Below, one piece after another: positions 10,282 through 22,347 of a stretch of 64,000 bases of DNA. Source of the DNA: Purshia tridentata (taxonomy: Eukaryota > Streptophyta > Magnoliopsida > Rosales > Rosaceae); the NCBI GenBank assembly GCA_003254885.1, contig QANT01004416.1, positions 1-64,000 on the forward strand, given 5' to 3'. How positions within the stretch are numbered: position 1 is the stretch's first letter; each line of letters opens with the position of its first letter. The notes under the pieces are model-generated. The model was not told the origin of the DNA, searched no databases, and saw only the letters and a program-made list of their open reading frames with translations. A program made the position numbers and the translations under genes.

Positions 10282-12517
10282 ATGCCATTCCTTACTCCCA
10301 ACTCGCTCGCCTCCCTCGTCGAATCGGCCTTGTCGACTCACTCTCCTCTGCTGGGCCGAGCCGCGCATGCCCAGATGATCAGGACTCTCGAACCCCCACT
10401 CCCTTCCTTCCTCTCCAACCACCTCGTCAACATGTACTCCAAACTCGACCTCCCCAACTCAGCCCAACTCGTCCTCCAACTCAACCCCTCCCGCTCCGTC
10501 GTCACCTGGACCGCCCTCATTGCCGGCTTTGTCCAAAACGGTCATTTCGCCTCCGCCATCCGCAACTTCGCTAACATGCGCCGGGAGTCCATCCAGCCCA
10601 ATGACTTCACCTTTCCCTGCGCCTTCAAGGCCTCGGCTTTGCTCCGCTTGCCCGTCACCGGAAAACAGGTCCACGCCCTTGCGGTCAAGGCCGGGCAGAT
10701 ATGCGACGTCTTTGTTGGGTGCAGTGCTTTCGATATGTACTGCAAAACGAGTCTCCGAGACGAGGCTCGGACATTGTTCGACGAAATGCCTCATAGAAGC
10801 CTTGCCACGTGGAATGCGTACATGTCGAATGCAGTGCTTGACAGGCGGCCGCTGAATGCCGTTTGCAAGTTCATTGAGTTTCTTCGGGCAGGTGGGGAGC
10901 CTAATTCGATTACTTTCTGTGCGTTTCTCAATGCGTGTTCGGATACATGGGATTTGGAGCTTGGAAGACAGTTGCATGGGTTTGTGATGCGATGTGGGTT
11001 TGGAAAAGACGTGTCGGTTCTTAATGGGCTTATTGATTTTTACGGGAAGTGTAGGGAGAGTGGGTCATCTATGATGGTATTTGATAGGATTGGCCAGCGA
11101 AATGAGGTTTCTTGGTGCTCTATGGTGGCTGCATATGTACAAAATGATGAGGAGGAGAAGGCTTGTGAGTTATTTCTGCGAGCTAGGAAAGAAGGGGTTG
11201 AACCAACTGATTTCTTGGTTTCGAGTGTCTTAAGTGCTTGTTCTGGGCTTGCATGGCTTGAACAGGGTAGGTCAGTCCATGCACTTGCCGTGAAGGCGTG
11301 TGTGGAGGGAAATATCTTTGTTGGGAGTGCACTTATTGACGTGTATGGGAAATGTGGGAGTGTAGAGGATGCCGAGCTTGCCTTCAACAAGATGTCTTCG
11401 AGGAACTTGATCACGTGGAACACAATGATCAGCGCATATGCGCATCAAGGACATGCCGACATGGCTTTGGCATTGTTTGAGGAAATGAGCATCGGAAGTA
11501 AAGAGTTTAAACCAAATTACGTTACATTGGTGTGTGTATTATCGGCGTGTAGTAGGGCAGGGGCTGTGCAAATGGGCATGCAGATTTTTGAGTTAATGAA
11601 AGCAAGGTATGGAGTTGAACCAGGGGCAGAGCATTATGCATGTGTTGTGGACTTGCTTGGGCGAGCTGGGATGGTAGAGCGTGCTTACGAGTTCATTACA
11701 AAGATGCCAATTCGCCCAACAATTTCCATTTGGGGGGCTCTTCTAGGGGCTTGTAAAATGTACAAGAAACCAGAATTGGGGAAGATTGCAGCTGACAAGT
11801 TATTTCAACTTGATCCTAATGACTCTGGCAACCATGTGGTGCTTTCTAATATGTTTGCAGCTGCTGGCAGGTACTAAAATGCCAATTTATAGTATTGTGA
11901 GGCTATGTTATTGATGTTCTCTTGCACACATCAATGACATCATAGGGTTGATTTGGGAGCCTAAAAAACATTGTTTTGCTTTCATTATTATGGTCTTTTT
12001 CCCACTTATGTTTGATTAAATTGATTTGTGTTTGACAATGAATGAATGCAGGTGGGAGGAAGCCACTCTTGTGAGGAAGGAAATGAAAGATGGTGGGATA
12101 AAAAAGGGTGCAGGCTGCAGTTGGGTCGCAGTCAAGAACATAGTACATGTCTTCCAAGCAAAAGACATCTCCCATGAAAGGAATTCTGAGATTCAGGCAA
12201 TGCTAAGCAAGTTAAGGAGTCAAATGAAGGAAGCTGGGTACATTCCTGACACCAATTTTGCCCTGTTTGATTTGGAAGAAGAAGAGAAAGTATCAGAAGT
12301 TTGGTACCACAGTGAGAAGATTGCCCTTGCATTTGGGCTCATAGCTATCCCTCCAGGGTTGCCTATTAGGATTAACAAAAACCTTAGGATCTGTGGAGAT
12401 TGCCATGGTGCAATCAAATTCATATCTGGTATTGTAGGTAGAGAAATTATTGTGAGAGATAACAATCGTTTTCATCGCTTTAGAGACGGTCATTGCTCGT
12501 GTAAAGATTATTGGTGA
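10282..12517 (+). CDS. LOI1: DYW-type PPR RNA-editing factor, LOI1/MEF11 orthologue
   Basis: Two exons, 10282-11870 and 12052-12517, joined within an Arg codon, give 684 residues, the same length as I recall for Arabidopsis LOI1 (At4g14850). A chain of PLS-type PPR repeats (for example VTWTALIAGFVQNGHF, ITWNTMISAYAHQGHAD) is followed by the E domain and a complete DYW cytidine-deaminase-like domain. That domain has HSEKIALAFG (HxE), CGDCHGAIKF (zinc ligands) and a C-terminal CSCKDYW. Family knowledge: LOI1/MEF11 edits mitochondrial transcripts, and the mutant was isolated as resistant to lovastatin and clomazone. The intron sits just before the E/DYW part. ATG 10282 aligns with the Arabidopsis start; an earlier out-of-frame ATG at 10263 opens a 103-codon frame overlapping the gene. 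Both ATGs have A at -3. Confidence 0.93.
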
Positions 12518-13229
12518 TGAAATGAATTCATATCTTATAACCATTTTTTTGCTGTTATTTTCTACCAAGAAATTGACCCATGCATATTTTAAATAGTTTA
12601 TCACCAATAACCCCTTATCTTTGCCTCAATCATCAACATGCCCTCTAATGTTTCAATTTGATCAATGTGGTGCCTGACTTTTATCTCCACAAATCAATGT
12701 GACCCTCACGTCTAATTTCACGAGGAATTCTGTAAAAAATTATTACATGAAATACACATTACCAATTTTTTATGTTCAAATCCGTCAAACTATTATGTGC
12801 GTTATTCGTAATAATCTTTAACAAAATTTTTAACGAAATTGAACGTGAGTGCCAAATTGATGTGCCGAGATAAAAGTTGAGGATGAGGATCTCATTAATT
12901 GAATTGAAGGGTTGGGGCCATGTGGATGATAGGGGTAAGATATGGGGTCGCCGGTGATAAAAAAAAAAACCTTCTAAAATAGATAAGGTGCTTTTAAAAA
13001 AATAAATCAGACAATTTAATAAATTAATAACAAAATTATTGAAATATGGTATTTAAAGTCAATTAACTTTTTAAAAAATAAATCAGACAATTTAATAAAT
13101 TAATAACATAAAAACAGGAAAAAACAAAAATCTTTCTACGACGTCGTGTTCATATCCTAAAGTAGCTTTAGCAATAAGACCAGTCACTGCCTCACTTCTC
13201 CAAACAGCTTACCAAATACAACAGAAGAA
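12518..13229. other. Intergenic with a short tandem repeat
   Basis: Contains the LOI1 3' flank and the likely promoter and 5' UTR of the glyoxalase gene. An imperfect duplicate of about 76-bp spacing occurs at about 12995-13110, the shared word being AAATAAATCAGACAATTTAA followed by TAAATTAATAACA. Nothing else is recognised. Confidence 0.5.
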
Positions 13230-15814
13230 ATGGCAGCAGCAGTAGCAGAAGGAGCGAGTCTCAACCATATTTCCAGAGAATCCTCAGACATTCGGCGACT
13301 CGCTGATTTCTACAAAGAGGTCCTTCAAGCTTTGAACTTTTCTTCTTCATTTTTTTTATAATCGTTTTTATGTTAACAAGCTAATTAGTAATGAACTCAA
13401 TTTGATTGAATTATGGTGGTTGTAGATATTTGGGTTCGAGGAGATAGAAAGCCCAAACTTTGTGGAATTCAAGGTGATATGGCTGAATTTACCCTCAGCT
13501 TTTGCTATGCACCTCATCGAGAGGAACCCAAATTACAAGCTTCCAGAAGGCCCCTGGAGCGCCACATCACCGGTCGCTGACCCGAGCCATCTCCCCAGAG
13601 GCCACCATATCTGCTTCTCTGTCTCTAATTTCCACTCCTTTGTCCAAACCCTCAAGGTACACAGCCACTTTCAGCTACCCTTTTGGAATTTTTATTATTT
13701 GGGATTCATTTTTTATTGTTACTGGTTGATATAATTTTGGTTTAAAAGAGAGTTGTTGTTTGTGCAGTTTGTTTGTTAAGTGGGTGGTGGTTATGGGCTT
13801 TTATAGTGAAAATGTTGATGGGTTATAGTCTAGAAGTATGAACTGAAATCATAGATGAAGTCTTTGTCTGTTATATCTTTTATGTATGATATAAGTTGTT
13901 GTTTTTGTTTGCTTATCTTCCTCCTGGTTTTTTAATCCAAAGTCTTGAGCATTCTTCACTTTCTGTCTTCTGCCAAGGTTCTTCATTTCCACTTTATATA
14001 CATGCTCATATGAACTGATAGTAATATGAACTTATGTATATAATAACTAATCGAACAGAGCACATATGACATTCAGATGCTGGAAGATTCATATAGTGGA
14101 AGTTCTTGGCTTCACAATCAAACACATATACATAAATTGTAGGAGGTATTAGGAAAATAAAAAGAAGAAGAAGAAACTTAAACGGTTAAACCTTTTGGCC
14201 TTTCTTACAGTTACACCACTCATTTGATGCCTAGAATTGGATTAGATAGGATAAATGAATAGATTCATGTGTATTTAAGGAAGAAAATGGAGTGTCTTCT
14301 AACTTGGAGGAAGAAGATGGACTAGCCATAAGGGGAAACTTATTCCCACTAATCCCACCATTTTTGTGGGGATTGGAAGGGATAATTTTTTCCTTATGAT
14401 TAATCCATCTTCTTCCTTCAAGTTAAAAGCTTCTTTCTTAAATACACATGAATTTAGTGATTCATCCTATCCAATCCAATCTTGTGCATCCAATGAGGCC
14501 CAAATGAGAGAGTGGGAAACAACTAGTCATCTTCATGACCTCATCCATCACTTGCTAGAAATTCAATGTTTATTATTCCGTTTTTGCTTTTTTCTTTTTG
14601 GGAATTGGAAAAGGTGCAAGCATATATTTTTTTCTCCTAGAGATGGAAGTTGGGTTTGAAAAGTAGGCTTAAATAAACTAGGTTCCGGTCTTTGTTCCAA
14701 AGGGGCTAAGACATAGAACTTGCTTGCCTGTCCTTTTGGGCCAACCCTAGTTCAAAGCTTTTGCATTGTTGTTCTTTTATGTATTTTCTCTTCCTCTCTC
14801 TAAGGGAAGTTGTCTGAACAAATTTTGTTGTGCAGGATAAGGGAATTCAGACTTTTGAGAGGTCCCTACCTGATGGGAAGGTCAAGCAAGTCTTTTTCTT
14901 TGATCCAGATGGTAAGCTTTTCTAATCACAATTATTGTATAATGTTGGTTTCAAGATTGAAAATTAAGTGAGAGCTGTTTACTTTGAATTTGAATTTTAT
15001 ATTCTTTTGTTCCAAGGTGTTAGAATTCTGTGTTTGCCTGCCATTTGCATATTCTTGAGGAAAAATAATGACAGGATCAACATGTTCTGTTTCAAAACTA
15101 ATTGAAAAAATTAAACACAGTATTGATCGCATACCTAATTTTGAAGATGAAAGATCCTCTTGCAGAAAAAACATGTTTAATCCTCTCTCAGTTCTCAATG
15201 TATTCAGATTACAGACGATAGATTTCTTATCTTTCTGTACATATATGCAAGGGGGTTGGACAATTTTAATATCTGATAGTAACTGTTGAAAAAGTGGGTA
15301 ATTCCATCAACCACCACCCATTATCAAACAGTAATCACTGATAGGAAGATATTTATTCATAATTTCATACTTAGTAACAAAATAATAAAATTTTTGAAAT
15401 TTTGCTTTTTCAGTTTTGATACATTGGCATGTGTGAAATTAAAAATCTTCTTTTCAAATTCAATACATGGCGACCTTTGAGTAGCTAGTTATACCATATC
15501 AGTGTGACCACATGGAATGACCGTCCTATAAAAGTTTTTTTTTTTTTTTTTTTTGTGAAGATGGGCTATAACTACTATGTCAGCACATTCTGTCATAAAT
15601 GGGTGGTTATGATGAATTTAAATTAAAATGGTCCAACTTAGTTAATTATTAAGACCATTTTTCTTGCAATTCTTTCCCTTGAGTGCTGACTTGATTTGAA
15701 GTTGTTGCATACAATTTTTTATTTTTATTTGTTTTGGTGAAAGTAAGTAAATGTCTTTTTAATTTTTTCATACTTTATTGTGCAGGAAATGGATTGGAGG
15801 TTGCAAGCCGATGA
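13230..15814 (+). CDS. Glyoxalase I / VOC-superfamily protein
   Basis: Four exons, 13230-13319, 13426-13656, 14836-14911 and 15786-15814, join in frame to 141 residues. The protein has the single-domain VOC (glyoxalase/bleomycin resistance/dioxygenase) layout: SLNHISRESSD with His13, then FYKEIFGFEEIESP, MHLIERNP with His59 and Glu62, GHHICFSV with His90/His91, and VFFFDPDGNGLEVASR with Glu137 at the end. His13, His91 and Glu137 lie where the family usually places metal ligands. It belongs to the plant 'lactoylglutathione lyase/glyoxalase I family' set, similar to what I recall for At2g32090. Activity on methylglyoxal-glutathione is not established for this subgroup, so the substrate is unknown. 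No targeting peptide is evident, suggesting a cytosolic protein. The last exon is only 29 bp. Intron 2 (1.2 kb) contains a foldback element (14219-14497). Confidence 0.85.
14219..14497. mobile_element. Foldback MITE in intron 2 of the glyoxalase gene
   Basis: The left side (CTCATTTGATGCCTAGAATT, then GGATTAGATAGGATAAATGA and TTCATGTGTATTTAAGGAAG) is mirrored as reverse complement on the right (CTTAAATACACATGAAT, then TCATCCTATCCAATCCAATC and GCATCCAATGAG). The arms approach 100 bp with mismatches and the element is about 280 bp. A related copy lies at about 54120-54415. No target duplication was fixed. Confidence 0.75.
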
Positions 15815-16865
15815 GCTGCAAAGCGGCACAGAGGACTGCTCCAAATAGTAGAGTGAGTACATTGATATGAAGCAGACAATCAGTAGATTTCCATGGACAA
15901 TAAGTAGCGACAACCGTTTTCATCTCTGCAGACTGCAGTTGTGACTCAATTCTTCATATATGTATGATGTTAAGTATGTTCATGTATGCTGTTGTATTCA
16001 TTGGAAAGATATCAGGTGCTATCCAAGCTTGGCAATGCGGATTGGATAATATGATAGGCGTGGCAGAAGTTGAATGCACTTCTTGTAAGTTGTAACCATG
16101 TGACACTAGAAATGGTATATTATTTGCTTGTCATAAAAGGATACGCAAAATGAGACCCTAAAATCAAGCTTAATGTCTTTGTGGCTTATGCCTAGAGAAA
16201 CTGTGTGCTTTGATTGCATCACAAGCAATATGTGCCCTGATAAATTTTTTCGAACATTTTATTGAAGGCAAAGTGAAACATTAAGTTCGTTGCCAAAAAG
16301 TGCTTGAAAAAAAAGTGATTAATTTTTTTGGTTGAAAAAAATTGGTAAATAGAGCAAATTATATTGGCTGAAAACCTAATAATTTGACTAGAGAAATATT
16401 TGTTCACCAGTATTGAGCATTACTATGATACTAAGTAGTTGATAAATGTTTTTTGAGTGATATATATGAATTACCTAGCATTGTGGTAATTTTTTCCACC
16501 ACTTTTTTGTGGTGAGCAAAATAACACTCTTTGACTATATATAGCCGGCCATTTCTTACAAGTTGCAATAAAATCCTTTTAGAGTGTTATTTGTTCATCA
16601 CAAAAAGAAAAACGTATCAACTAACAAATATAGTGATGATGTTCATTAGTAGTGAGCAAAATATTTTTCTAATTCTTTTGTATATAAACAAGAATTTCAT
16701 GGAATCAATAATTAAATTTCAATAAAAGTTGAAAAGAAAATTTATATTATAAAGGAAGAGTAAATTCTGGCACCTGGCCCTCCATTTATAAAGGGCATGG
16801 AAGTGTCGCCAAGCTTCCAAACGGTGGACTGTTAGTTCTCACCGAAGCCAACTCAAGAGCTGCCA
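15815..16865. other. 3' flank of glyoxalase gene and intergenic DNA
   Basis: The first 200-300 bp are the likely 3' UTR. At about 16490-16590 a short inverted pair (TTGTGGTGAGCAAAATAACACTC and the later GAGTGTTATTTGTTCATCACAAAAA) flanks an AT-rich core and looks like a small foldback of about 100 bp. No gene is seen. Confidence 0.5.
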
Positions 16866-16873
16866 GCAGCTGC

Positions 16874-16942
16874 CACGTGCACTGATGCAATCAAACTGCA
16901 TGTCCTGTCTTTCTCTTGACAGATGTCTAAGATGGCCACGTG
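16874..16942 (+). promoter_or_regulatory. ABRE-RY-ABRE cluster of the LEA gene
   Basis: Two perfect CACGTG G-box/ABRE cores lie at 16874-16879 and 16937-16942. Between them TGCATG at 16897-16902 is the reverse complement of the RY element CATGCA. Established knowledge: ABRE cores bind ABI5-type bZIPs and RY elements bind B3 factors (ABI3/FUS3/LEC2), the usual combination for seed-maturation genes. The cluster is about 135-200 bp upstream of the ATG. Confidence 0.75.
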
Positions 16943-16969
16943 CCACTTACATTCCAAAACTGTGTCACC

Positions 16970-16978
16970 TATATAAAA
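16970..16978 (+). promoter_or_regulatory. TATA box of the LEA gene
   Basis: TATATAAAA about 100 bp upstream of the ATG and about 30 bp downstream of the second G-box, the expected spacing for a plant seed promoter. Confidence 0.7.
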
Positions 16979-17075
16979 ATGTAGCTCTTCCCAGTCGTAC
17001 GTATATGAAAGCTAGTCAAAAATACTACATCCATTGCAAAAGCTTTCAATTGTCACAAATACTGATCATACAAAA

Positions 17076-18074
17076 ATGAGCCAGGAACAGCCACGGAGGC
17101 CTCAAGACAGCAAGGAGCCGGTCAGATACGGCGACGTTTTCAATGTCGGCGGCGACCTCGCAGCGAAGCCCGTTGCACCGCAAGACGCCGCCATGATGCA
17201 GACTGCCGAAACCACGTTGTTGGGGCAGACCCAGAAGGGAGGTCCAGCCGCTGCCATGCAGGCTGCCGCAACCCGGAACGAAAGAGCTGGTGTTGTCGGT
17301 CACGGCGATGCTTCCGATGTGGTCGGAAACCAAGGTGTCTCTGTTATAGAGACTGATGTCCCTGGAAAGCGCATAATCACTGATTCAGTTGGCGGACAGG
17401 TCATAACTCTCATCTCGATCGATCTCCTTTTCTAGTCATCTCTAACACTAAACCTATCAGTACATATCTACTTTGAATATGGACTTTTGTATCAGTCTAG
17501 GTTGTTCGATCTATTGATCTATATGAATATATATATATTTGCTAAATTTATAGTCTGATATCATAATATATTTCATCACACTGACACTGTTTTTGTTTCT
17601 TGGTTGTGTGGTTAGGTTGTTGGGCAGTATTTGCAGCCAACCCCGTTGGTGCAGTCAGCTACAGGGGGTGGATATATGCAGCAGAACGCAGTTACCATAG
17701 GGGAAGCACTGGAGGCCTCCGCCCAAACAGCCGGCAACAAGCCGGTTGATGAAAGCGACGCCGCTGCCATTCAGGCAGCGGAGGTGAGAGCAACTGGCAG
17801 TAACGTGATCACTCCGGGTGGGCTGGCGGCGATGGCTCAATCCGCTGCCGCTCACAATGCCAGTACCAATAGGGTGGAGGACAAGATCAAGCTCACAGAT
17901 GTGCTGTCCGGTGCAACTACCAAGTTGCCGGCGGATAAGGCTGCCACCAGGCAGGATGCCGAGGGAGTGGTGAGTGCAGAGCTCCGAAACAACCCGGTGA
18001 TGGCAATGTATCCTGGTGGCGTGGCTGCCTCTGTGAGGGCAGCTGCTAGGCTCAATGAGAGTGCAAACATATGA
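17076..18074 (+). CDS. Seed maturation protein, LEA D-34 / SMP family
   Basis: Two exons, 17076-17399 and 17616-18074, join in frame to 260 residues. Three seed-maturation-protein (SMP) repeats can be seen: about residues 14-70 (VRYGDVFNVGGDLAAKP), 126-185 (NAVTIGEALEASAQTAGNKP) and 192-250 (IKLTDVLSGATTKLPADKAA). Each is followed by alanine-rich helix-forming sequence (MQAAATRNE, MAQSAAAHN, VRAAARLNE). Length and layout match the D-34/RAB28/ECP31 group (At3g22490 and At3g22500 in Arabidopsis). Such proteins are hydrophilic and accumulate in late embryogenesis and under ABA or drought, in cytosol and nucleus. The upstream ABRE-RY-ABRE cluster and TATA box fit ABA- and ABI3-driven seed expression. 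Confidence 0.93.
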
Positions 18075-19575
18075 TGATTTCATGTGTCCTGGTAATGTTA
18101 GGGTGTCTATGGACTTAATAATCTCAAGTAGTACTGGGGGTTTAGGGTTTATATATATATGTATGTAAATTAATGAACAAGGTAGGTTTGTATGGTGCTG
18201 GGTTTAAGGGCGACAACTCTTGAATGGGCTTTCAAACAAGGCCCACAGATCACCAAGCTGTAACGGTTGATTGGTTGTACTATGTGCATTAATGTAAGGG
18301 GAGTCGAGTACTAGTATGGGCTGGGCCCAAAACATGATAATCTGGCTCTGGTAATATCAAGCTAAGACTTGTAAGTAGTACTGTTTTATTTTTAATCAAA
18401 CCATATGCAAGCTGATCATATGATGTGAACATATTCAGAATTAGTAGTGAACTAAACATCAGCCCAAGTCCCAACCAAGGACAACTATGTACTTGCACGA
18501 CTAAGTGAGAATCTAAAGGTAAGAAGTCTTGTTGGTTTGCTTGAAGAAGCATGTACTGCATATTTTATTGCATTAATTGTGAGCATTCATGTCATATTGT
18601 CAAGTGTGATCCATATGATGGTGAGTTGCATGTATGCAGGTGACGTTAGCTGAAACGCAGCCCAGTACTTGTATACTAGTCTACTACTGACTCGGACTGA
18701 AAAGAAATGTATGCAGTTTTATTCCCAATTTGCGCGCATATTTGCTGCAATGCAGTAGCGTCTTGCTTAATTTCTTCACTGTCAAAGACTAGATGTGCGC
18801 ACCGCACCGCACCGCGCTTTTAATATTGTTTCTTCGCAATTCAATCAAATCATTATTAGTAGATTTCAGCCCAAAAAAAATCATACAATTAAAGTTTCAT
18901 ATAAACAGTATATGTATATATTTTTATTTATTTTTTATTATGTGATATGACAAGATATAAAAGATCAATACATAAAATACATAAAATATATAAATCTATT
19001 TTCTCAATATATATTTCTATATATATCTTATTTGTGCTCATTTTCTAACTATTTAAATTTTGGAATTTAACAATTTTCTTTATCATATATATTTTTAGAA
19101 CTTTTTGAAGTGGTAAATATTAGAACTTAATTATTGTAGAGCGAGTTTCTGTTTGTATTTGCTTTGCTTCTCAGTTCTCATGCACATTTAAAAATATTAA
19201 GATTTCAATACTCTTTAGTCCGTGGGCTAACTCCCTTAAATTTCATGAGGCATATTATTTCTCTCAATCGATGAATTAGTGCATAAAATGAATTCGGATG
19301 TACTCTCGATGTAGATAAAGGTTGATGTGATGATGGAACTACATCATTAAATTTTTATATCTGCAGGGGAAGAGAAATTAATTAATACCTAAAATTGAAG
19401 GTCAGCTGTATCTTTTGAGATTTTTTCGTAGAGCCAGTACCATTAATAAGCCATCAATCACAGTGGCTACTGATGGGGGTTCCCTGGTTTGCAATTACTA
19501 ATCATCAAATATACATTATGGTTGACAGGAAGTGATCCTTTTACGGTGGGGTATAGTATTTGTAAGTACGAGTCT
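18075..19575. other. 3' flank of LEA gene and intergenic DNA
   Basis: Probable LEA 3' UTR followed by AT-rich DNA. A short ACCGC tandem run (GCACCGCACCGCACCGC) lies near 18799-18815. No gene is seen. Confidence 0.5.
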
Positions 19576-21171
19576 AAAAAGGGTGCACCAATATATTGAA
19601 AATTCGTTTATCGACCTGATTCGACCCGTAATTTATGGATATTATACTGATTCAATCCGTAATTTTGTATTTGTGGATATCGATTCGATCCGATCCGTAA
19701 TTTGTGGATCGGATATGGATATCAATATTGAAAACCATGGATATATCTGATCTGATCTGCAAATTATATATATTAAATTTTTATATAGTATATATATGTT
19801 TGTATATGTTTAATTCATATTATAGAGTAAATCAAAGCTTCTATTATAGTTTATAATACCATATAGTTTATAAATTATTTATGTTATTATATAATTTAAG
19901 TTTAGAGTATTTTAAATTAGTTTGACAATGAAATTTACTATAAAAATTATAAATATATATAGTATATAGTTTAGGAATATTAGAAAGTAGAAACTTATTA
20001 TATTTGAGGATTGTCTTAATTTCTGAAATTCATGTTGGGTAACTATTAAATTAAGGAATAATTAGAAATAGGTCCAATTTTGAAGGGTCATTCAGACTAA
20101 AACCATATAGAAATTTAAATTCATACTTAAATCCAAGTTTTTAGACTGAGCTCCAAAAAATAGATTTTTTAAAATTTTGACTCATATTATTTCTTAAAAT
20201 TAAGATAATCAATATGAATTAATTTTAAAAATGAAAGATAATATCTATTCAGACATATTTAATTAAAACATTCAAGATTATCTAGTTTTATATTTTTTAA
20301 TTTAAAATAATAAATGATTATATCCGTTTATATTATATAATAAAAAAATATTAACTCATAAAAATAATCAAACAAGTAAGAGAAAAATAAAAACATATAT
20401 ATATAGGTACATTTCAATTGTACCAATATCTAGGTTGGTATATATATATATTCGAGTTGCTTCATTTCCTGAGTTTTGGGTAAATCTCATCTTTTCACCT
20501 CATCCCCTTCTAAGGTATAGAATGTATTCGATAGAGGCGTTATATTAGGGTTTAGCTCTGGGATAAAATCCTAGAGCTAAACCATAACATAAAAGCTGAC
20601 AAACCAGAGCCGATCAATTGATTGATACAATTGAAATGTATTTACAAACCAGAGTCAATCGTTTGTTTGGTACAGTTAAATCTTATAATTAATTATGAGA
20701 TAATATAATAATATTAATTAGGATATATAATATAATATTATAATATTAAAGTAATATACAATTAGAATAATATTATGATAATATTAGGATAATATTAAGA
20801 TTTACATATCAATAATTTTAGGATAATATTAGCTATTTTCTAAATTAAAAACATCTGGATAATATTTTTGGACCTTAGTCAAAAATAGAAAAGTATTAAG
20901 GTATTAGTCTAAGAGAGGAGAAAAAATTGGACCGGATAAATCACTCTTTAATTAATTTGAAGGATAATTTTTATGTCGTGTAATTGCTAAATAATTTTGA
21001 TTTTATTATTTGGATATTATCCGTTATCCGATTCGATTATGTTGATATCCAAACTTGTGGATATCCAAATTTGTAGATCGAATATGGATATGAAAATTGC
21101 TATACCGCAAATTGTAGATTGAATATGAATAATAGTTTGTGAATTGGATAACCGATCCGTGTACACCCTAT
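19576..21171. mobile_element. Probable non-autonomous DNA transposon of about 1.6 kb
   Basis: The left end has AAAAAGGGTGCACC followed by repeats of ATCCGTAATTTGTGGAT. The right end has GGATAACCGATCCGTGTACACCCTATT, whose reverse complement begins AATAGGGTGTACACGGATCG. Both flanks contain words such as GGATATGGATATC and TTGTGGATATCC in opposite orientation. The interior is very AT-rich and has no long ORF. GGGTGTACAC-like ends with internal GGATCGGATATGG words are typical of a widespread plant repeat, but I cannot name the superfamily. Confidence 0.55.
20408..20640. mobile_element. Small foldback nested in the 1.6-kb element
   Basis: A perfect 15-bp inverted pair, TACATTTCAATTGTA (20408-20422) and TACAATTGAAATGTA (20626-20640), bounds about 230 bp. 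The bounded part is less AT-rich than its host and carries TTTAGCTCTGG (20552-20562) and the mirror-like CTAGAGCTAAA (20570-20580). This looks like a MITE inserted into the older element. Confidence 0.55.
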
Positions 21172-22339
21172 TATTAGCTCCATCGATAGTCGGTACTCAA
21201 CTTTTCGAAGATTAATTTTGTAAAAACTTGTTCAATCCTACTGTATACAACCTACCATATATGTTATCATACTGAGTACATGATAATTGGTATGTAAGAT
21301 TAATTAAAACTTGATATTTAACGAAGAGAGAGAAAAAGAAGTAGGTTACGTGTTATATTTTAATTGATCTTCACTCTTTCTATGCCACTTAATATAATAA
21401 TATGACAGAACGTTTCTCACTCAAAATTTTACGAACTCATATATATTTAAGTACCTTCATGATTGTTTACAACATAATACATCTCTTTAAATGTGAGATT
21501 CACTCAAATTATATAAACTAGTTTTTTGTGAATCTGGTATTAAATAAAGATATATATGATCAATAAATATATAAATATTTGTAGTTTTATTGTTATCAAT
21601 AAAGCTTTATTAAAAATAAAGCTCCACTGATATTTCATAAATAGGTTGGTCTTCAAAGGTTAAAAAATAACTCGAAATTAATCAGTTGGCAGGCTTTCTT
21701 TTTTCTCTGTTGCTTGATATTTCAACTTAATTATAAGTGGTACATCTTCTAATAGTATTTCTTACAACTTGTACTAATTCAACCGATACCTAATTTTCCA
21801 AATAAGAGTACACGAAATATAATGGTATCCCACATTCCCACTTTAGTAGCAGAAGGATGTGAATCCTTTGCTTGAATTTTACTTTCAATGTATATAAATT
21901 TGTGACATCCTTATACTGAACTACAAAGATTTCTAAATCAAGTAGAAGATCCATATATACCCCTAATAGAAACTTTAACATTTTGAGGAAATGGTTGTAA
22001 ACTATCCGCCAAATAGATAGATTGTGAACTTGTCCTAAGTGGTTGCAAGTATATGAGAAAATTTTGCAGTGGTGCTTGGTGTGTGAAGTTGGAAAAATTA
22101 TTCTTTTTAACAATAATATACTAATAATGTGGTCTAATTAATGGACGTGTTATCAGTGGCCAAGAGTATATAAGATATGTTGGTATTAATAAACTACCAC
22201 AAGAAAATATAGAAGTAACATTATTTAATAATTAAAAATAGCATTAATTTTTTTAAGAAAATGAGGCTAAAGGCTTGTGCCATATAAGAAAGCATAAAGA
22301 AGAACTACTAGGCATCAACCACCCACGCTATGTGCGGCA
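21172..22339. other. Intergenic, no gene recognised
   Basis: AT-rich. A 107-codon minus-strand frame at 22113-21790 (HTKHHCKIFSYTCNHL and so on) resembles the short histidine/cysteine-rich stretches left by decayed retrotransposon polyproteins, but there is no flanking support. Confidence 0.4.
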
Positions 22340-22347
22340 GATTGAGG

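Noticed and set aside
17655-18083. 142-codon minus-strand frame opposite LEA exon 2
   Set aside because: Antisense shadow of the alanine-rich LEA coding sequence, without family resemblance.
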